From assembly GCA_023511625.1 (NCBI GenBank), contig JAIMBD010000002.1, forward strand, positions 62,001 to 126,000: 64,000 nucleotides of DNA, written 5' to 3'. How positions within the stretch are numbered: the first letter of the stretch is position 1; each line of letters starts with the position of its first letter. The stretch is from Bacillota bacterium. GTDB taxonomy: Bacteria > Bacillota > Sulfobacillia > Sulfobacillales > Sulfobacillaceae. Of the stretch, positions 44,595 through 54,822 are shown piece by piece. The notes beneath the pieces were generated by a model. The model saw nothing but the letters and a program-made list of their open reading frames with translations. It had not been told where the DNA came from and did not search any database. The translations under genes and the position numbers were made by a program.

Positions 44595-45884
44595 TCACTC
44601 GACCCCGATGCCCTGCGCCAACCGGTCGTAGGTGGCGAAGAACTCGGGGTAGCTGATGGCCACGGCTTCGGCTCCCTCCAGCCAGACCGGCTGGCGGGCG
44701 ACGGCAGCGGCCACGGCTGCCGTCATGGCTACCCGGTGGTCGCCGTGCGCCTGCACACGGCCTCCGCTCAAGGGCGTTGGCCCGTAGATGACCCAGCCGT
44801 CGGGATGCTCTTCGACTGCCCCCCCAAGGGCCGTTAAAAGCTCCGCCGTGGTGCGGATGCGGTCGCTTTCTTTGACTCGCAGCTCCGCCGCTCCGCGAAT
44901 GGTGCTGGTGCCGTGTGCCTGGGTAGCCAAGAGCGCCAACAGAGGCAGTTCGTCGATCACCTCAGGCACCGCTTCCGGCTTCAGCGCCAGCGGCGTTAAT
45001 CGGTGGGACGAGACGGTAATCCGTCCTAAGGGTTCGGGCTCGTCCTGGACGATGGTGTACGTCACTGGTACGCCCATATCGGCCAAAGCCCGGTAAAAAC
45101 CCAGCCGCCCCGGGTTGAGGCTTACTCCTTCCAATTCCAAGTGGGAGCCGGGCAAAAGCGCCGCCAGCGCAGCCCAAAAGGCGCCCGACGAGGGGTCGCC
45201 CGGCACCCGAAAATCCAAGGGGCGCTCGGGGGGCCCCGCCACCATCACCCAACCCGGTCGCGGTCGGTCTACGGGAGCGCCCAGCGCCGCCAACATCCGC
45301 TCGGTGTGGTCGCGCGTCGGCAAGGGCTCGACCACCGCCACCGGACTTTTCGCCCACAGGCCAGCCAGCAGTACCGCCGATTTTACCTGCGCCGACGCCA
45401 CCGCCAGCTCCACTGTGCCCCCTTCCAAGGGCCCTCCAGCCACTGCCACCGGTGCCGTCCCGCTCGACCGGGTGAGCACCGTCGCTCCAAGTTGGCGCAG
45501 CGGCTCGGCCACCCGCGCCATGGGCCGGCGCGACAACGAGGAGTCGCCCCACAGCACCGTCAACCCTTCCCGCAAGCCCGTCACCAACCCCATGCCAAGG
45601 CGCATGGTGGTCCCGGAATTGCCACAGTCGACAGGGATGGAGGGGTCGTGCCAACCCTCGCGCCCGGGGCTTTCGAGGATGAGCCGTTCTGTCGTCGCCT
45701 CGACCACTGAGACGCCCAAAGCCGTCACCAGGCGCAGGCTGGAACGGGTGTCCTCGGCGTCGAGCCACCCCTCGATCTGGTGTTGGCCGGCCACCAACGC
45801 CGCCAGCAGGATGGCGCGATGGGTGATCGACTTGTCGCCGGGCGGCCGAAGCCGGCCCCGCAAAGGGTGGGTCCATGGCACCAA
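44595..45884 (-). CDS. aroA: 3-phosphoshikimate 1-carboxyvinyltransferase (EPSP synthase)
   Basis: A 429-residue enzyme that joins shikimate-3-phosphate and PEP on the way to chorismate. It has RPPGDKSITHRA (substrate loop), DCGNSGTTMRL, LPTRDHTERML, a DELPLLALLAT segment with the catalytic aspartate, and RVKESDRI. It is the last gene of the aroF-tyrA-aroA operon. The start is uncertain: TTG 45884 or the next codon GTG gives a family-like N-terminus, but the only strong ribosome site (GGGAGGAGG) is 26 bases upstream, with no ATG, GTG or TTG in between in this frame. Confidence 0.95.
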   Translation of the reverse strand: MVPWTHPLRGRLRPPGDKSITHRAILLAALVAGQHQIEGWLDAEDTRSSLRLVTALGVSVVEATTERLILESPGREGWHDPSIPVDCGNSGTTMRLGMGLVTGLREGLTVLWGDSSLSRRPMARVAEPLRQLGATVLTRSSGTAPVAVAGGPLEGGTVELAVASAQVKSAVLLAGLWAKSPVAVVEPLPTRDHTERMLAALGAPVDRPRPGWVMVAGPPERPLDFRVPGDPSSGAFWAALAALLPGSHLELEGVSLNPGRLGFYRALADMGVPVTYTIVQDEPEPLGRITVSSHRLTPLALKPEAVPEVIDELPLLALLATQAHGTSTIRGAAELRVKESDRIRTTAELLTALGGAVEEHPDGWVIYGPTPLSGGRVQAHGDHRVAMTAAVAAAVARQPVWLEGAEAVAISYPEFFATYDRLAQGIGVE

Positions 45885-45940
45885 CTGCCGGATCTCGCTC
45901 GCGGAGATCGCCTCCTCCCAAGTTTTCTACGCCCTGCCCT

Positions 45941-46786
45941 CTACCCTTCGTCCGACAACTCCGGACCGGTCAGGCGAGCCCGCACCGACGCCGCGCCGCG
46001 CAAGGGGTCCAAGGCCAAATCCCGCTCCAGCCGGTCTAGCACCTCGTCGAGCCTGCGGCGAAAACGCGCGGCTGCCGCTTGGACGGCATCCCGGTTGGCG
46101 CGGAGGATCGGTTCGAAAATCTCCCACGGAGCCGCGCCGGCCCGGGTGGTGTCGAGAAATCCCGGCCCCACCAATTCCCGCCACTCCGCCTCGCTCTCGG
46201 CCGCGGCCGTCAGCAACACCGCCGCCACCAGGTAGGGCAGGTGACTAGACACCGCCACGGCCCAGTCGTGGGCCGCGGCATCGATGACGACAGGCCGCAT
46301 CCCGAGGGTTTTCAGGACCGGTTCCGCCACGCCGATCCCGTCCTGGCCCCTGACGGGCACCACCGCACATCGCGCCCCTCGGAACAAATCCGGATCGGCG
46401 GCCGCAAACCCGGACCGCTCTTTGCCGGCCATGGGATGGAGCGCCAACGGCGTCAGGTGGTTTGGCAACGTTTCCAGGGCAGGGATCACCGGGCGCTTGA
46501 CCGAGCTCAACTCGGCCACCACCTTGGGCGCACGGGCAGTTTCGGCCACGGTCTTGATCCATTGCGGCACGGTAGGCAACGGCGTCGCCACGAAGAGATA
46601 GGCGACGTCGTCGACCCAGCGCGTCCAATCCCGGTCTACTGCGATGCCTGCCGCCCGAGCGGCCTGCAACGTCCCGGCGTCACGGTCGAACCCGAATACG
46701 GGATGGCCGGCTTCTCGATACGCCAGGGCCACCGATCCCCCGATGAGCCCAAGGCCGATCACCCCCACCGGCAGCGGGCCGTGCAT
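45941..46786 (-). CDS. tyrA: Prephenate dehydrogenase
   Basis: A 281-residue TyrA that oxidatively decarboxylates prephenate to 4-hydroxyphenylpyruvate for tyrosine. The NAD-binding GVIGLGLIGGSVA motif is near the start, with VAELSSVKRPV, then HPMAGKERSGFAAADPDLF, the family substrate-binding signature (two adjacent motifs, HPMAGKERSG and DPDLFRGA). The C-terminal helical domain is present but there is no ACT domain. It shares one base with the end of aroF, so the two are coupled. Arogenate specificity cannot be excluded from sequence. Confidence 0.93.
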   Translation of the reverse strand: MHGPLPVGVIGLGLIGGSVALAYREAGHPVFGFDRDAGTLQAARAAGIAVDRDWTRWVDDVAYLFVATPLPTVPQWIKTVAETARAPKVVAELSSVKRPVIPALETLPNHLTPLALHPMAGKERSGFAAADPDLFRGARCAVVPVRGQDGIGVAEPVLKTLGMRPVVIDAAAHDWAVAVSSHLPYLVAAVLLTAAAESEAEWRELVGPGFLDTTRAGAAPWEIFEPILRANRDAVQAAAARFRRRLDEVLDRLERDLALDPLRGAASVRARLTGPELSDEG

Positions 46787-47799
46787 TAAAGGGTCCGCCC
46801 TACCGCTTCGGCCACCGTGCGCAGACTGGGGATCAGGGCCGCAAGGCGGGTCAAGTTGAGACTCTGCGGACCGTCAGACAGTGCCTCTTCGGGGCGCGGG
46901 TGGGCCTCGATGAGCAACCCATCGGCTCCGGCCGCCACCGCCGCGCGCGCCATCGGAGCCACCCAGCTCCATTGCCCGGTGGCATGCGAGGGATCGATCA
47001 CCACCGGCAGGTGGGACAGCTGTTTGACCACCGGCACTGCTGAGAGGTCGAGAGTGTTGCGGGTCTTGGTCTCGTAGGTGCGGATGCCGCGCTCGCACAA
47101 GATGATGTTGGGATTGCCGTGCGCCGCGATGTACTCGGCCGCCATCAGCCACTCGTCAATGGTGGCAGAAAGGCCGCGCTTGAGCAACACCGGGCGGTTG
47201 ACTTGGCCGACGCGCTTGAGAAGCTCAAAGTTCTGCATGTTGCGGGCCCCGATCTGCACGATGTCGGCCCACTCTGCCACGTGACGCAAGCTCGCCTCAT
47301 CGACCGCCTCGGTGATGATGAGCAACCCATACCGCTCCCGGGCCTCGGCCAAAATCTTCAGCCCTTCCAAACCCAAGCCCTGGAAGGAGTAGGGCGACGT
47401 GCGCGGCTTGTAGGCCCCGCCCCGCAGAACCGACAGGCCCAACCGCGCCACCGTCTCTGCCGCCTCCATGACCTGCTCCCGGCTCTCCACGGCACAGGGC
47501 CCGGCCATGACGATGACGCGCGGCCCGCCGAAGACCACGTCATCGCGCACGCGGATCTGGGAATCATCGGGGTGAAAGTCGCGTCCGACCAGCTTGTACG
47601 GCCGCTGCACGGGGACAACCTGGTCCACCGCCGGCATGGTAGCCGCGCCCACAGCCCGCTCGGTGTTCTCCCCGATGACGCCGATGATGGTGCGCTCCAC
47701 CCCTGACGAGATATGCACGCGAAATCCTTCCGCCGTGAGCCAATCAGCCACGCGATTGATGTCTTCGGGCGTCGCGTCTTTGGACATGACCACGATCAT
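46786..47799 (-). CDS. aroF: 3-deoxy-7-phosphoheptulonate (DAHP) synthase, type I-beta
   Basis: A 337-residue DAHP synthase, the first enzyme of the shikimate pathway, joining PEP and erythrose-4-phosphate. An N-terminal ferredoxin-like regulatory domain (1-70, [17 protein letters not shown]) precedes the barrel with [42 protein letters not shown]-like [16 protein letters not shown] and [10 protein letters not shown]. In Thermotoga the same regulatory domain confers feedback inhibition by tyrosine and phenylalanine. It is the first gene after a T-box leader that excludes tRNA-Trp, so both control layers point to tyrosine or phenylalanine. Confidence 0.95.
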   Translation of the reverse strand: MIVVMSKDATPEDINRVADWLTAEGFRVHISSGVERTIIGVIGENTERAVGAATMPAVDQVVPVQRPYKLVGRDFHPDDSQIRVRDDVVFGGPRVIVMAGPCAVESREQVMEAAETVARLGLSVLRGGAYKPRTSPYSFQGLGLEGLKILAEARERYGLLIITEAVDEASLRHVAEWADIVQIGARNMQNFELLKRVGQVNRPVLLKRGLSATIDEWLMAAEYIAAHGNPNIILCERGIRTYETKTRNTLDLSAVPVVKQLSHLPVVIDPSHATGQWSWVAPMARAAVAAGADGLLIEAHPRPEEALSDGPQSLNLTRLAALIPSLRTVAEAVGRTL

Positions 47800-47832
47800 C
47801 GCTGGTTCCCCTTTTCGTTGATCTCAAGTTCC

Positions 47833-48096
47833 AAAAAAAATCTTCGTCCCTGTTAGGGACGAAGTCATCCTCCGTGGTACCACCCTAATGGTTGGTCGCC
47901 CAACCACTCTCCGGCCTTGCGGCCGCACTTCTTTAACGGGAAGGTCCGGATTCTCTACTACCCGCAATACACCGGGGTTCGATGCACACTCACGGGGGTA
48001 CGGTCGGGATCCTGGCTCCGGCTCGCACCGCCCGCCGGCTCTCTGGGCCCAGGGAATTCCCGCCTCTTCCCGATCATCGCTTTCGCTATATTGATT
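47833..48096 (-). ncRNA. T-box leader of aroF-tyrA-aroA (tyrosine or phenylalanine type)
   Basis: The T-box core GGGTGGTACCACGG is at 47885-47872 on the minus strand. The terminator stem CTTCGTCCCT / AGGGACGAAG (47864-47842) is followed by eight T (47840-47833). Stem I is recognisable from AGAGAG and GGTGCGAGCCGG apical parts. The acceptor-binding bulge is UGGU, pairing with an NCCA end that has discriminator A, as in tRNA-Tyr and tRNA-Phe and unlike bacterial tRNA-Trp. The specifier cannot be fixed; UAC (Tyr) at 48000-47998 is the best candidate. Uncharged tRNA should promote read-through into aroF. Confidence 0.92.
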
Positions 48097-48102
48097 GGCC
48101 GC

Positions 48103-48132
48103 ATCATAGCGTGGGATGGCCTCGACTGTCAA
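48103..48132 (-). promoter_or_regulatory. Promoter of the aroF operon
   Basis: On the minus strand a perfect TTGACA (48132-48127) and TATGAT (48108-48103) are separated by 18 bases. Transcription should begin near 48096 and make the T-box leader. Confidence 0.85.
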
Positions 48133-48218
48133 GGGGCAGGCAACCCTCGACGGCTCTGAAGGGCCATCTCCAAACCGAGCCGAGCGCCACGTGCCGCCTT
48201 GGCTCCCTCCCGCGCGCG

Positions 48219-49211
48219 TCAGGAGGCGTCTTTTGGCAAGCGCGACACCGAAAATGGCGGCGACCAGACAAACTCCTCCGTCATCGCATCCAGCCGCGCC
48301 TCGAGTTCCGGCGTCCAGGGCACGCGGACGGCCCCGGCGTTCTCGCGCACCTGTTCAGGCCGGGTCGCCCCCGCGATGGCACTGGCCACGGCAGGGCGGT
48401 GAATAAGCCAGGCCAGGGCCAGCTGGGCCGGCGTCACGCCCACCTCTTTAGCCACCGCAGCCACGGCCTCGCCCACTGTCAGGCGCTTTTGGTCCAGCCG
48501 CTGGCGAAACCTGGGGTCGCGGTCGGCGCGCGAACCCGGCGGCGGCGGTGCGCCGGGGCGGTATTTGCCGGTCAGGATCCCTCCCGCTAGCGGAAAATAG
48601 GCGATGAGGCCAACCCCTTGGTCGACGCACAGCGGGATGAGTTCGCGCTCCGGCCCGCGGTCGACCAAGGAGTATCCCGGTTGCACCGAGATGAACGGTT
48701 CCCATCCCCGTTCCCGGCTGATGCCGAGTGCCCGCATCAGCTCCCAGGCCAGGTAATTGGAGCACCCAATGTATCGCACCTTTCCCGACCGCACCAGGGC
48801 GTCGAGAGTGGCCAAGGTCTCCTCTAAGGGCGTATTGGGATCAAAACTGTGGACCTGGTACAGGTCGAGGTAATCGGTGCGCAGCCGCCGCAGGCTGCCT
48901 TCCACCTCCCGCATCAGGTGCCAGCGCGAGGCCCCAACGTCCATCGGGCCTTCGCCGCGCGGCATGCCCCCTTTGGTGGCCAAGAGCACCCGGTCCCGCC
49001 ACCCCGTCTCTGCCAACACTTGTCCGATCATCGACTCGGACTGGGTTTGCCCGTAGGTGTTGGCCGTATCGATGAGCGTGATCCCTTCGGCCACGGCGGC
49101 TTCCAGTACCGCCCGCGCCTGGGAAAGGTCGGCTCGCGTGCCAAATGCGTTGGTTCCAAGTCCAATCTTAGAGACCTTCAACCCGCTGCGCCCCAAGCGC
49201 GCGTACTCCAC
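48219..49211 (-). CDS. Aldo/keto reductase
   Basis: A 330-residue NADPH-dependent oxidoreductase of the aldo/keto reductase barrel family. It has IDTANTYGQTQSE with the catalytic tyrosine, LLATKGG with the lysine, LDLYQVHSFDP with the histidine, and the C-terminal cofactor loop IAGATRPEQVREN. The overall pattern matches the potassium-channel-beta/YhdN-like group. The substrate is unknown. It follows the gentisate dioxygenase and hydrolase genes on the same strand with short gaps, so it may belong to the same transcript. Confidence 0.87.
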   Translation of the reverse strand: MEYARLGRSGLKVSKIGLGTNAFGTRADLSQARAVLEAAVAEGITLIDTANTYGQTQSESMIGQVLAETGWRDRVLLATKGGMPRGEGPMDVGASRWHLMREVEGSLRRLRTDYLDLYQVHSFDPNTPLEETLATLDALVRSGKVRYIGCSNYLAWELMRALGISRERGWEPFISVQPGYSLVDRGPERELIPLCVDQGVGLIAYFPLAGGILTGKYRPGAPPPPGSRADRDPRFRQRLDQKRLTVGEAVAAVAKEVGVTPAQLALAWLIHRPAVASAIAGATRPEQVRENAGAVRVPWTPELEARLDAMTEEFVWSPPFSVSRLPKDAS

Positions 49212-49278
49212 TGCACTCCCCCCTTACTGCTCCTGGGCCTGCCCTCTACCCCCGCCCGCAGCCGATGATGCTGCGGCA

Positions 49279-50154
49279 TCAGTCGGTCAGTCGGACCGGA
49301 TTGACCAACGTGCCCACGCCTTCGACCCAGGCCTCCAACTCGTCGCCTGGCCGCAGGAACTCGCCGCGCCCCATGCCCACTCCCGCCGGAGTGCCGGTAG
49401 CGATGACATCGCCTGGGTCCAAGGTCATCAGCTGCGAGGCATAGGCCACGAGGTGGGGGATGTCGTGGACCAGATCTGCCGTGGTTCCTCGTTGTTTTTC
49501 GACCCCGTTTACCCGTAAGGACAACCCGATGCGGTCGGGGGGAGGCGCCCAAGCTCGCGGCAACAGGGCCGGTCCCATTGGGCAAAACGTGTCGCGACCT
49601 TTGCCCGCGACCCAATCGTGACGAAAGACGATGTCGTTGCGCGCCGTCTGATGGCGCTCGGTGATGTCTACCACGGCCACGTAGCCGGCCACGTAGTCGA
49701 GCGCACGGTCGACCGGCACGCGCTTGGCCTTGCGCCCGATCACCACCGCCACCTCTACCTCCCAGTCCACGCCATCCCACTGCGCCTCAATCTCTACCGC
49801 TTCTCCCGGTCCCACGATACAATGGCGGGTGGGCTTTAGAAAGAAGAACGGCACCCGGCCGGTGGTGGCCGAAGCGCCGGCCATTTCCTGGGCGTGTTGG
49901 GCGTAATTCGCCCCCGCGAACAGCATCTTTCCGGGATATTGCAGCGGAGCCAACAGTTGCGCGCCCACAATCGGCCGTCCGCCGGCCCCGGCTACGGCCA
50001 AAAGGCGCGGCCACCACGCCTCCCATTCTTCCACAATAGCCATGAGCCCTCCGGGTCCAGTCGGGGCCCCGGGAATGGCCACGACCTCCCCTCCCGGCAG
50101 CAGCAGTCCCGGTCCCACTCGGTCTTGGTCGCGGTAGGTCACCAGGCGAAACAT
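49279..50154 (-). CDS. Fumarylacetoacetate hydrolase family protein (probable maleyl/fumarylpyruvate hydrolase)
   Basis: A 291-residue FAH-fold hydrolase with metal ligands in DWEVEVAVVIGRKAK, AGYVAVVDITERHQ, the GKGRDTFCPMGPAL segment and GDVIATGTPAGVG. The family cleaves C-C bonds in 1,3-diketo acids. Located directly after a gentisate dioxygenase, it most likely hydrolyses the ring-cleavage product maleylpyruvate (or fumarylpyruvate if an isomerase exists elsewhere). The start is ATG 50154 behind AAGGAGGCGA; the earlier open frame is not supported. Confidence 0.87.
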   Translation of the reverse strand: MFRLVTYRDQDRVGPGLLLPGGEVVAIPGAPTGPGGLMAIVEEWEAWWPRLLAVAGAGGRPIVGAQLLAPLQYPGKMLFAGANYAQHAQEMAGASATTGRVPFFFLKPTRHCIVGPGEAVEIEAQWDGVDWEVEVAVVIGRKAKRVPVDRALDYVAGYVAVVDITERHQTARNDIVFRHDWVAGKGRDTFCPMGPALLPRAWAPPPDRIGLSLRVNGVEKQRGTTADLVHDIPHLVAYASQLMTLDPGDVIATGTPAGVGMGRGEFLRPGDELEAWVEGVGTLVNPVRLTD

Positions 50155-50258
50155 GCCGTCGCCTCCTTCGCTCCCCCGCGGGAGGACCGTCACCCGCGAA
50201 ATCGTCCGCCGACGCGGCAACAGGCCGAAAAGCCGCACCAGCCGGCCCCGATGATCGC

Positions 50259-51308
50259 TTACTCCTTGTCCTCCCGATACAGACCAAACGCCCGTTGCAC
50301 GGGAGCGTCGTCGAAGGAGAACAGCACGGCCTCCTCATCGCCCAGTACCTCGTGCCGATGCGGCATCCACGCCGGCACCACGAAGACGTCGTTTGGCTCC
50401 CAGCGCATCTCGACGTCGCCGGCCCACGTCCGTCCGCGTCCCTCGACGACACAGTACACCGTGCCGGAAGTGTGCCGGTGGCTGGCCGTGCGGAAACCGC
50501 GCGGCAACAACTGGAGATAGGCGGCCATGGTGGGCAGGGCCGGTCCGCCGGTGACGGGATTTTGGTACTCCAAACGAATCCCGTCCCAAGGGTCAAGGTC
50601 CCCCTGGCGCTGGAGGGCCTCCAAAGCAGCGCGGGCCACGGTATAGCGGTAGTTCACAATCGGCGAGGCACGACGCGCTTGGGGCGGGGGATCCCCCACC
50701 GGGCGCAGGCTCTGACCCCAACGCCACCAGGAATCGTCGGGCGCTTTGGTCACCGGTTGGACCTCGGTAGGAAACGGGTCCCCGAACATACCGTTGAGGC
50801 GGTTGACCAAGGGAACGTCCAACCCATCGAGCCACACCATCGGCTGGTCCGAGGAATTTCCGTGGTCGTGCCAACTCCAAATGGGGGTGGTGACAAAGTC
50901 GCCTCGCCGCATGACCGTCTTTTCGCCGTCCACGGTGGTGTATGCGCCTTCACCCTCCACGATGAAACGCAGGGCGTTAGCCGTATGCCGATGGGTCCGC
51001 GCAACCTCCCCTGGCAAGATGATCTGCAATCCCGCGTACAGGGTTTGCGTGACGGCGGGGTGCGGGACCTCTCCAGGGTTTTCCAACACCAGCACCCGCC
51101 GTTCGGCCTCGTCGGTGCCGATGAGCCGGGCCGCCTCCTCGAGATAGGGGCGCACGGCCCTCCACGCCCATAAATGGGGCACCTCTTTGACGACCGGCTC
51201 GCGGGTCACCACTGCGTGCAGGACCGTCCACAATGGGCTGAGGTGCAGCGGTTGGATGCCTTGGTAAAACGCCTGGCGCCGCCCTTCGGCAATCTCGTCC
51301 ACAGTCAT
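50259..51308 (-). CDS. Gentisate 1,2-dioxygenase
   Basis: A 349-residue bicupin iron enzyme that opens the ring of gentisate (2,5-dihydroxybenzoate) to maleylpyruvate. The first cupin has H106 and H108 in THRHTANALRF and the later H147/H149 in WSWHDHGN, with the family's LQIILPGEVA before them. The second cupin has SHRHTSGTVYCVVEG. The related 1-hydroxy-2-naphthoate and salicylate dioxygenases share this fold, so the substrate is probable and not certain. The ATG 51308 follows AAGGGAGGCAGGAG, and a good sigma-A promoter lies 40-70 bases upstream. Confidence 0.88.
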   Translation of the reverse strand: MTVDEIAEGRRQAFYQGIQPLHLSPLWTVLHAVVTREPVVKEVPHLWAWRAVRPYLEEAARLIGTDEAERRVLVLENPGEVPHPAVTQTLYAGLQIILPGEVARTHRHTANALRFIVEGEGAYTTVDGEKTVMRRGDFVTTPIWSWHDHGNSSDQPMVWLDGLDVPLVNRLNGMFGDPFPTEVQPVTKAPDDSWWRWGQSLRPVGDPPPQARRASPIVNYRYTVARAALEALQRQGDLDPWDGIRLEYQNPVTGGPALPTMAAYLQLLPRGFRTASHRHTSGTVYCVVEGRGRTWAGDVEMRWEPNDVFVVPAWMPHRHEVLGDEEAVLFSFDDAPVQRAFGLYREDKE

Positions 51309-51350
51309 GCTCCTGCCTCCCTTCCGAACAGGGCCCCCGAAAACGCCTCT

Positions 51351-51379
51351 ATTCTAAAACCGACAGAGGAACGCGTCAA
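51351..51379 (-). promoter_or_regulatory. Promoter of the gentisate genes
   Basis: On the minus strand TTGACG (51379-51374) and TAGAAT (51356-51351) are separated by 17 bases. It separates the gentisate genes from the trp operon upstream. Confidence 0.8.
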
Positions 51380-51467
51380 ACCGCAATTGTCGCGCGTTCC
51401 ACACTCGCGGGATGAAGGCGCCGCCCGGCTAGCCCCTAGTTCCGAGCGCGGGGGGCACCGCCTCGCC

Positions 51468-52276
51468 TTAAGCCTCCACGGCCCGCCGCAACTCGGCCAC
51501 GAAGTGTCTGGCCTCGGATACCGCCGAATCGGGGTGGTCCAAGATCCGGCTCATCAGGGCGCTGCCCACAATGACCCCATCGGCAATGGCCCCGACGGCC
51601 CGCGCTTGGGCCGGGCTCGCAATCCCAAAGCCCACCGCCACCGGCAACGCGACCTCGGCCCTCACGCGCGCCACGAGATGAGCCACCCCCGGATCGACCG
51701 CCTGCCGCGGTCCCGTCACCCCAGTCACGGAGACACCATACACAAAGCCCTTGGCTCCGGCGATGTCCTTGAGGTGGCGATCGGTTGAAGTGGGCGCCAC
51801 CAGGGGAATGAGCGCCAACCCGCCCCGCTTTGCCACCTGGCGCAGGGAGTCGCTCTCGGCCCAGGGCAAATCAGGGACGATGAGCCCGCTGATGCCGGCC
51901 TCCTGGGCCGCCTGCACGAACTCGGTCATCCCCCGGCGCAGAACCAGATTGACGTAGGTCAGGAGCACTAAGGGAGGTAAGTGGGGGGCTACAGTTCGGA
52001 GGGCCGCGAAGACGGCATCGACCCGCGTGCCGCGTTCCAAGGCCCAAGTGGCCGCCCGTTGCAACACCGGGCCGTCCGCCAAAGGGTCAGAGAAGGGGAG
52101 CCCGACCTCGATGAGGTCGGCACCGGCTTGTGCCACCGCACCCAGCAGATCCGGCAACGCCTCGAGGGTCGGAACCCCCGCCGTGACAAAGGGGATCAAG
52201 GCCGCTCGGCCTGCCTTCCGCGCGGCGGCAAACGCGGCAGCGATGCGCTCTGCTCCCGTGGGTTCGCGTCTGGCCA

Positions 52277-52280
<4 letters not shown>
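51468..52280 (-). CDS. trpA: Tryptophan synthase alpha chain
   Basis: A 270-residue alpha subunit that splits indole-3-glycerol phosphate and passes indole to TrpB. It has the catalytic glutamate in [17 protein letters not shown] and the aspartate region near [15 protein letters not shown] and [10 protein letters not shown] phosphate-binding loops follow. The ATG overlaps the trpB stop by four bases. It is the last gene of the trp operon. Confidence 0.97.
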
Positions 52281-53484
<1,204 letters not shown>

Positions 53485-53488
<4 letters not shown>

Positions 53489-54048
53489 GCCTGCTTTGCC
53501 TCCTCGATGAATCGCACCACGCGCCCCACATCCTTTTTCCCGTCGCGCTCCACGCCGCTGGACACATCGACTCCGGCCGGTCTAATCCGGCGCACCACCG
53601 CGGCCACGTTCTCCGGATTTAAGCCCCCCGCGATCCAGTACGGCCGCCCATCGTCGGGCAGCCGCCACGCCCACGCTTGCCCCGACCCTGCCTGAGGCCC
53701 GTCGAGCAGCCAGACGTCGGCGCCGGTTTCCTCCAAGTGGGTACTAATGGCCAAGAGGCCCCGCTCGTGGACCCGCAGGATCCAGTGAGGCGGGCACTTT
53801 CCATGGCATTGCACGCCCGACACCGGAACTTCGGCCAAGACCGTCGCGATCTCCTGCCAGGTAGGGTCCTTGAATACCGCCACCCATCGCCCCGGAGCCG
53901 CCTCCGCGAGCGCTCGGGCCTCCCGGGGGGCAAGATGGCGCGGACTTAGCGGGTAGAACACCAGCCCGAGGTAGTCGGCTCCGGCTGCCCAGGCCGCCCG
54001 CGCCACCCCTGTATCGGTAATCCCGCAGATTTTCACCGCCACCGCCAC
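53485..54048 (-). CDS. trpF: Phosphoribosylanthranilate isomerase
   Basis: A 187-residue (beta/alpha)8 enzyme. The catalytic cysteine is in VKICGI at the start, and the later aspartate is in [10 protein letters not shown]. It is slightly shorter than the usual 200-220, and the phosphate region is GGLNPENV. Three in-frame GTG codons (54048, 54042, 54036) are possible; I chose 54048, which has GGAGG ten bases upstream. It overlaps trpC by 16 bases and trpB by four. Confidence 0.94.
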
Positions 54049-54809
54049 CGTCGGATCTCCTCCAAAAGCGGCGCCCCTTGCATCAGCGCCTCGCCCACCA
54101 AGATGGCATCGTAACCCCATTCGCGCACCTTTTGGGCGTCGGCCAGGCTGTGGATCCCGCTCTCGCTGACCGTCACCACCCCCTGGCCAAGATGCGGCCG
54201 CAGGCAGGCCGAGACCTCCAGCCGCGTCTCGAAACGCTGCAGGTCCCGATTGTTGACGCCAACCAGGGCCGGGGACTCCGCCAAGGCGAAGTCCACCTCG
54301 TCCAACGCGTGTACCTCCACCAACGCGGTCATCCCGACCTCCCGCGCCGACGCCAGGAGCTCCCGATAGCGGCCCCGGTCGCCCTCGAGGATGCGCACGA
54401 TCACCAGCACCGCGTCGGCGCCCCAAGCCCGCGCCTCCAACACCTGTAATGGGTCGAGCAGAAAGTCCTTGCGGAGGACAGGACAGCCGACCGCTTCGCG
54501 GACCGCCCGCAGATGTTCGAGGGCGCCCCCAAAGAAATGCGGTTCGGTCAAGACCGAGACCGCCGCGGCTCCCTGGGCCTCGTAGCGGCGGGCGATAGCG
54601 ACCGGGTCGTAGCCGTCCGGCGCCAACGGCCCCCGAGACGGCGAGCGCTGCTTACACTCCGCGATGACAGCCAACGGAGCGTCGCGGCGCAATGCCTCGA
54701 GCAGAGAGCGGGGTGGCGGTGCCGTCCATCCCGCCTGCCACCGATCCGGTGCCTGTCGCAGCGCCGCGACGCGCGCCCTGGCGCTGGCCAGGATGTCATC
54801 CAAAAACAT
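54033..54809 (-). CDS. trpC: Indole-3-glycerol phosphate synthase
   Basis: A 258-residue (beta/alpha)8 enzyme that closes the indole ring. It has IAECKQRSPSRGPL with the catalytic lysine, SVLTEPHFFGGALEHL, VLRKDFLLDPLQV with a second lysine, LVEVHALDEV and GVNNRDLQRFE. The length is normal. It is 13 bases after trpD and overlaps trpF. Confidence 0.97.
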   Translation of the reverse strand: MFLDDILASARARVAALRQAPDRWQAGWTAPPPRSLLEALRRDAPLAVIAECKQRSPSRGPLAPDGYDPVAIARRYEAQGAAAVSVLTEPHFFGGALEHLRAVREAVGCPVLRKDFLLDPLQVLEARAWGADAVLVIVRILEGDRGRYRELLASAREVGMTALVEVHALDEVDFALAESPALVGVNNRDLQRFETRLEVSACLRPHLGQGVVTVSESGIHSLADAQKVREWGYDAILVGEALMQGAPLLEEIRRWRWR

Positions 54810-54822
54810 CGTCGCTGCCCCC

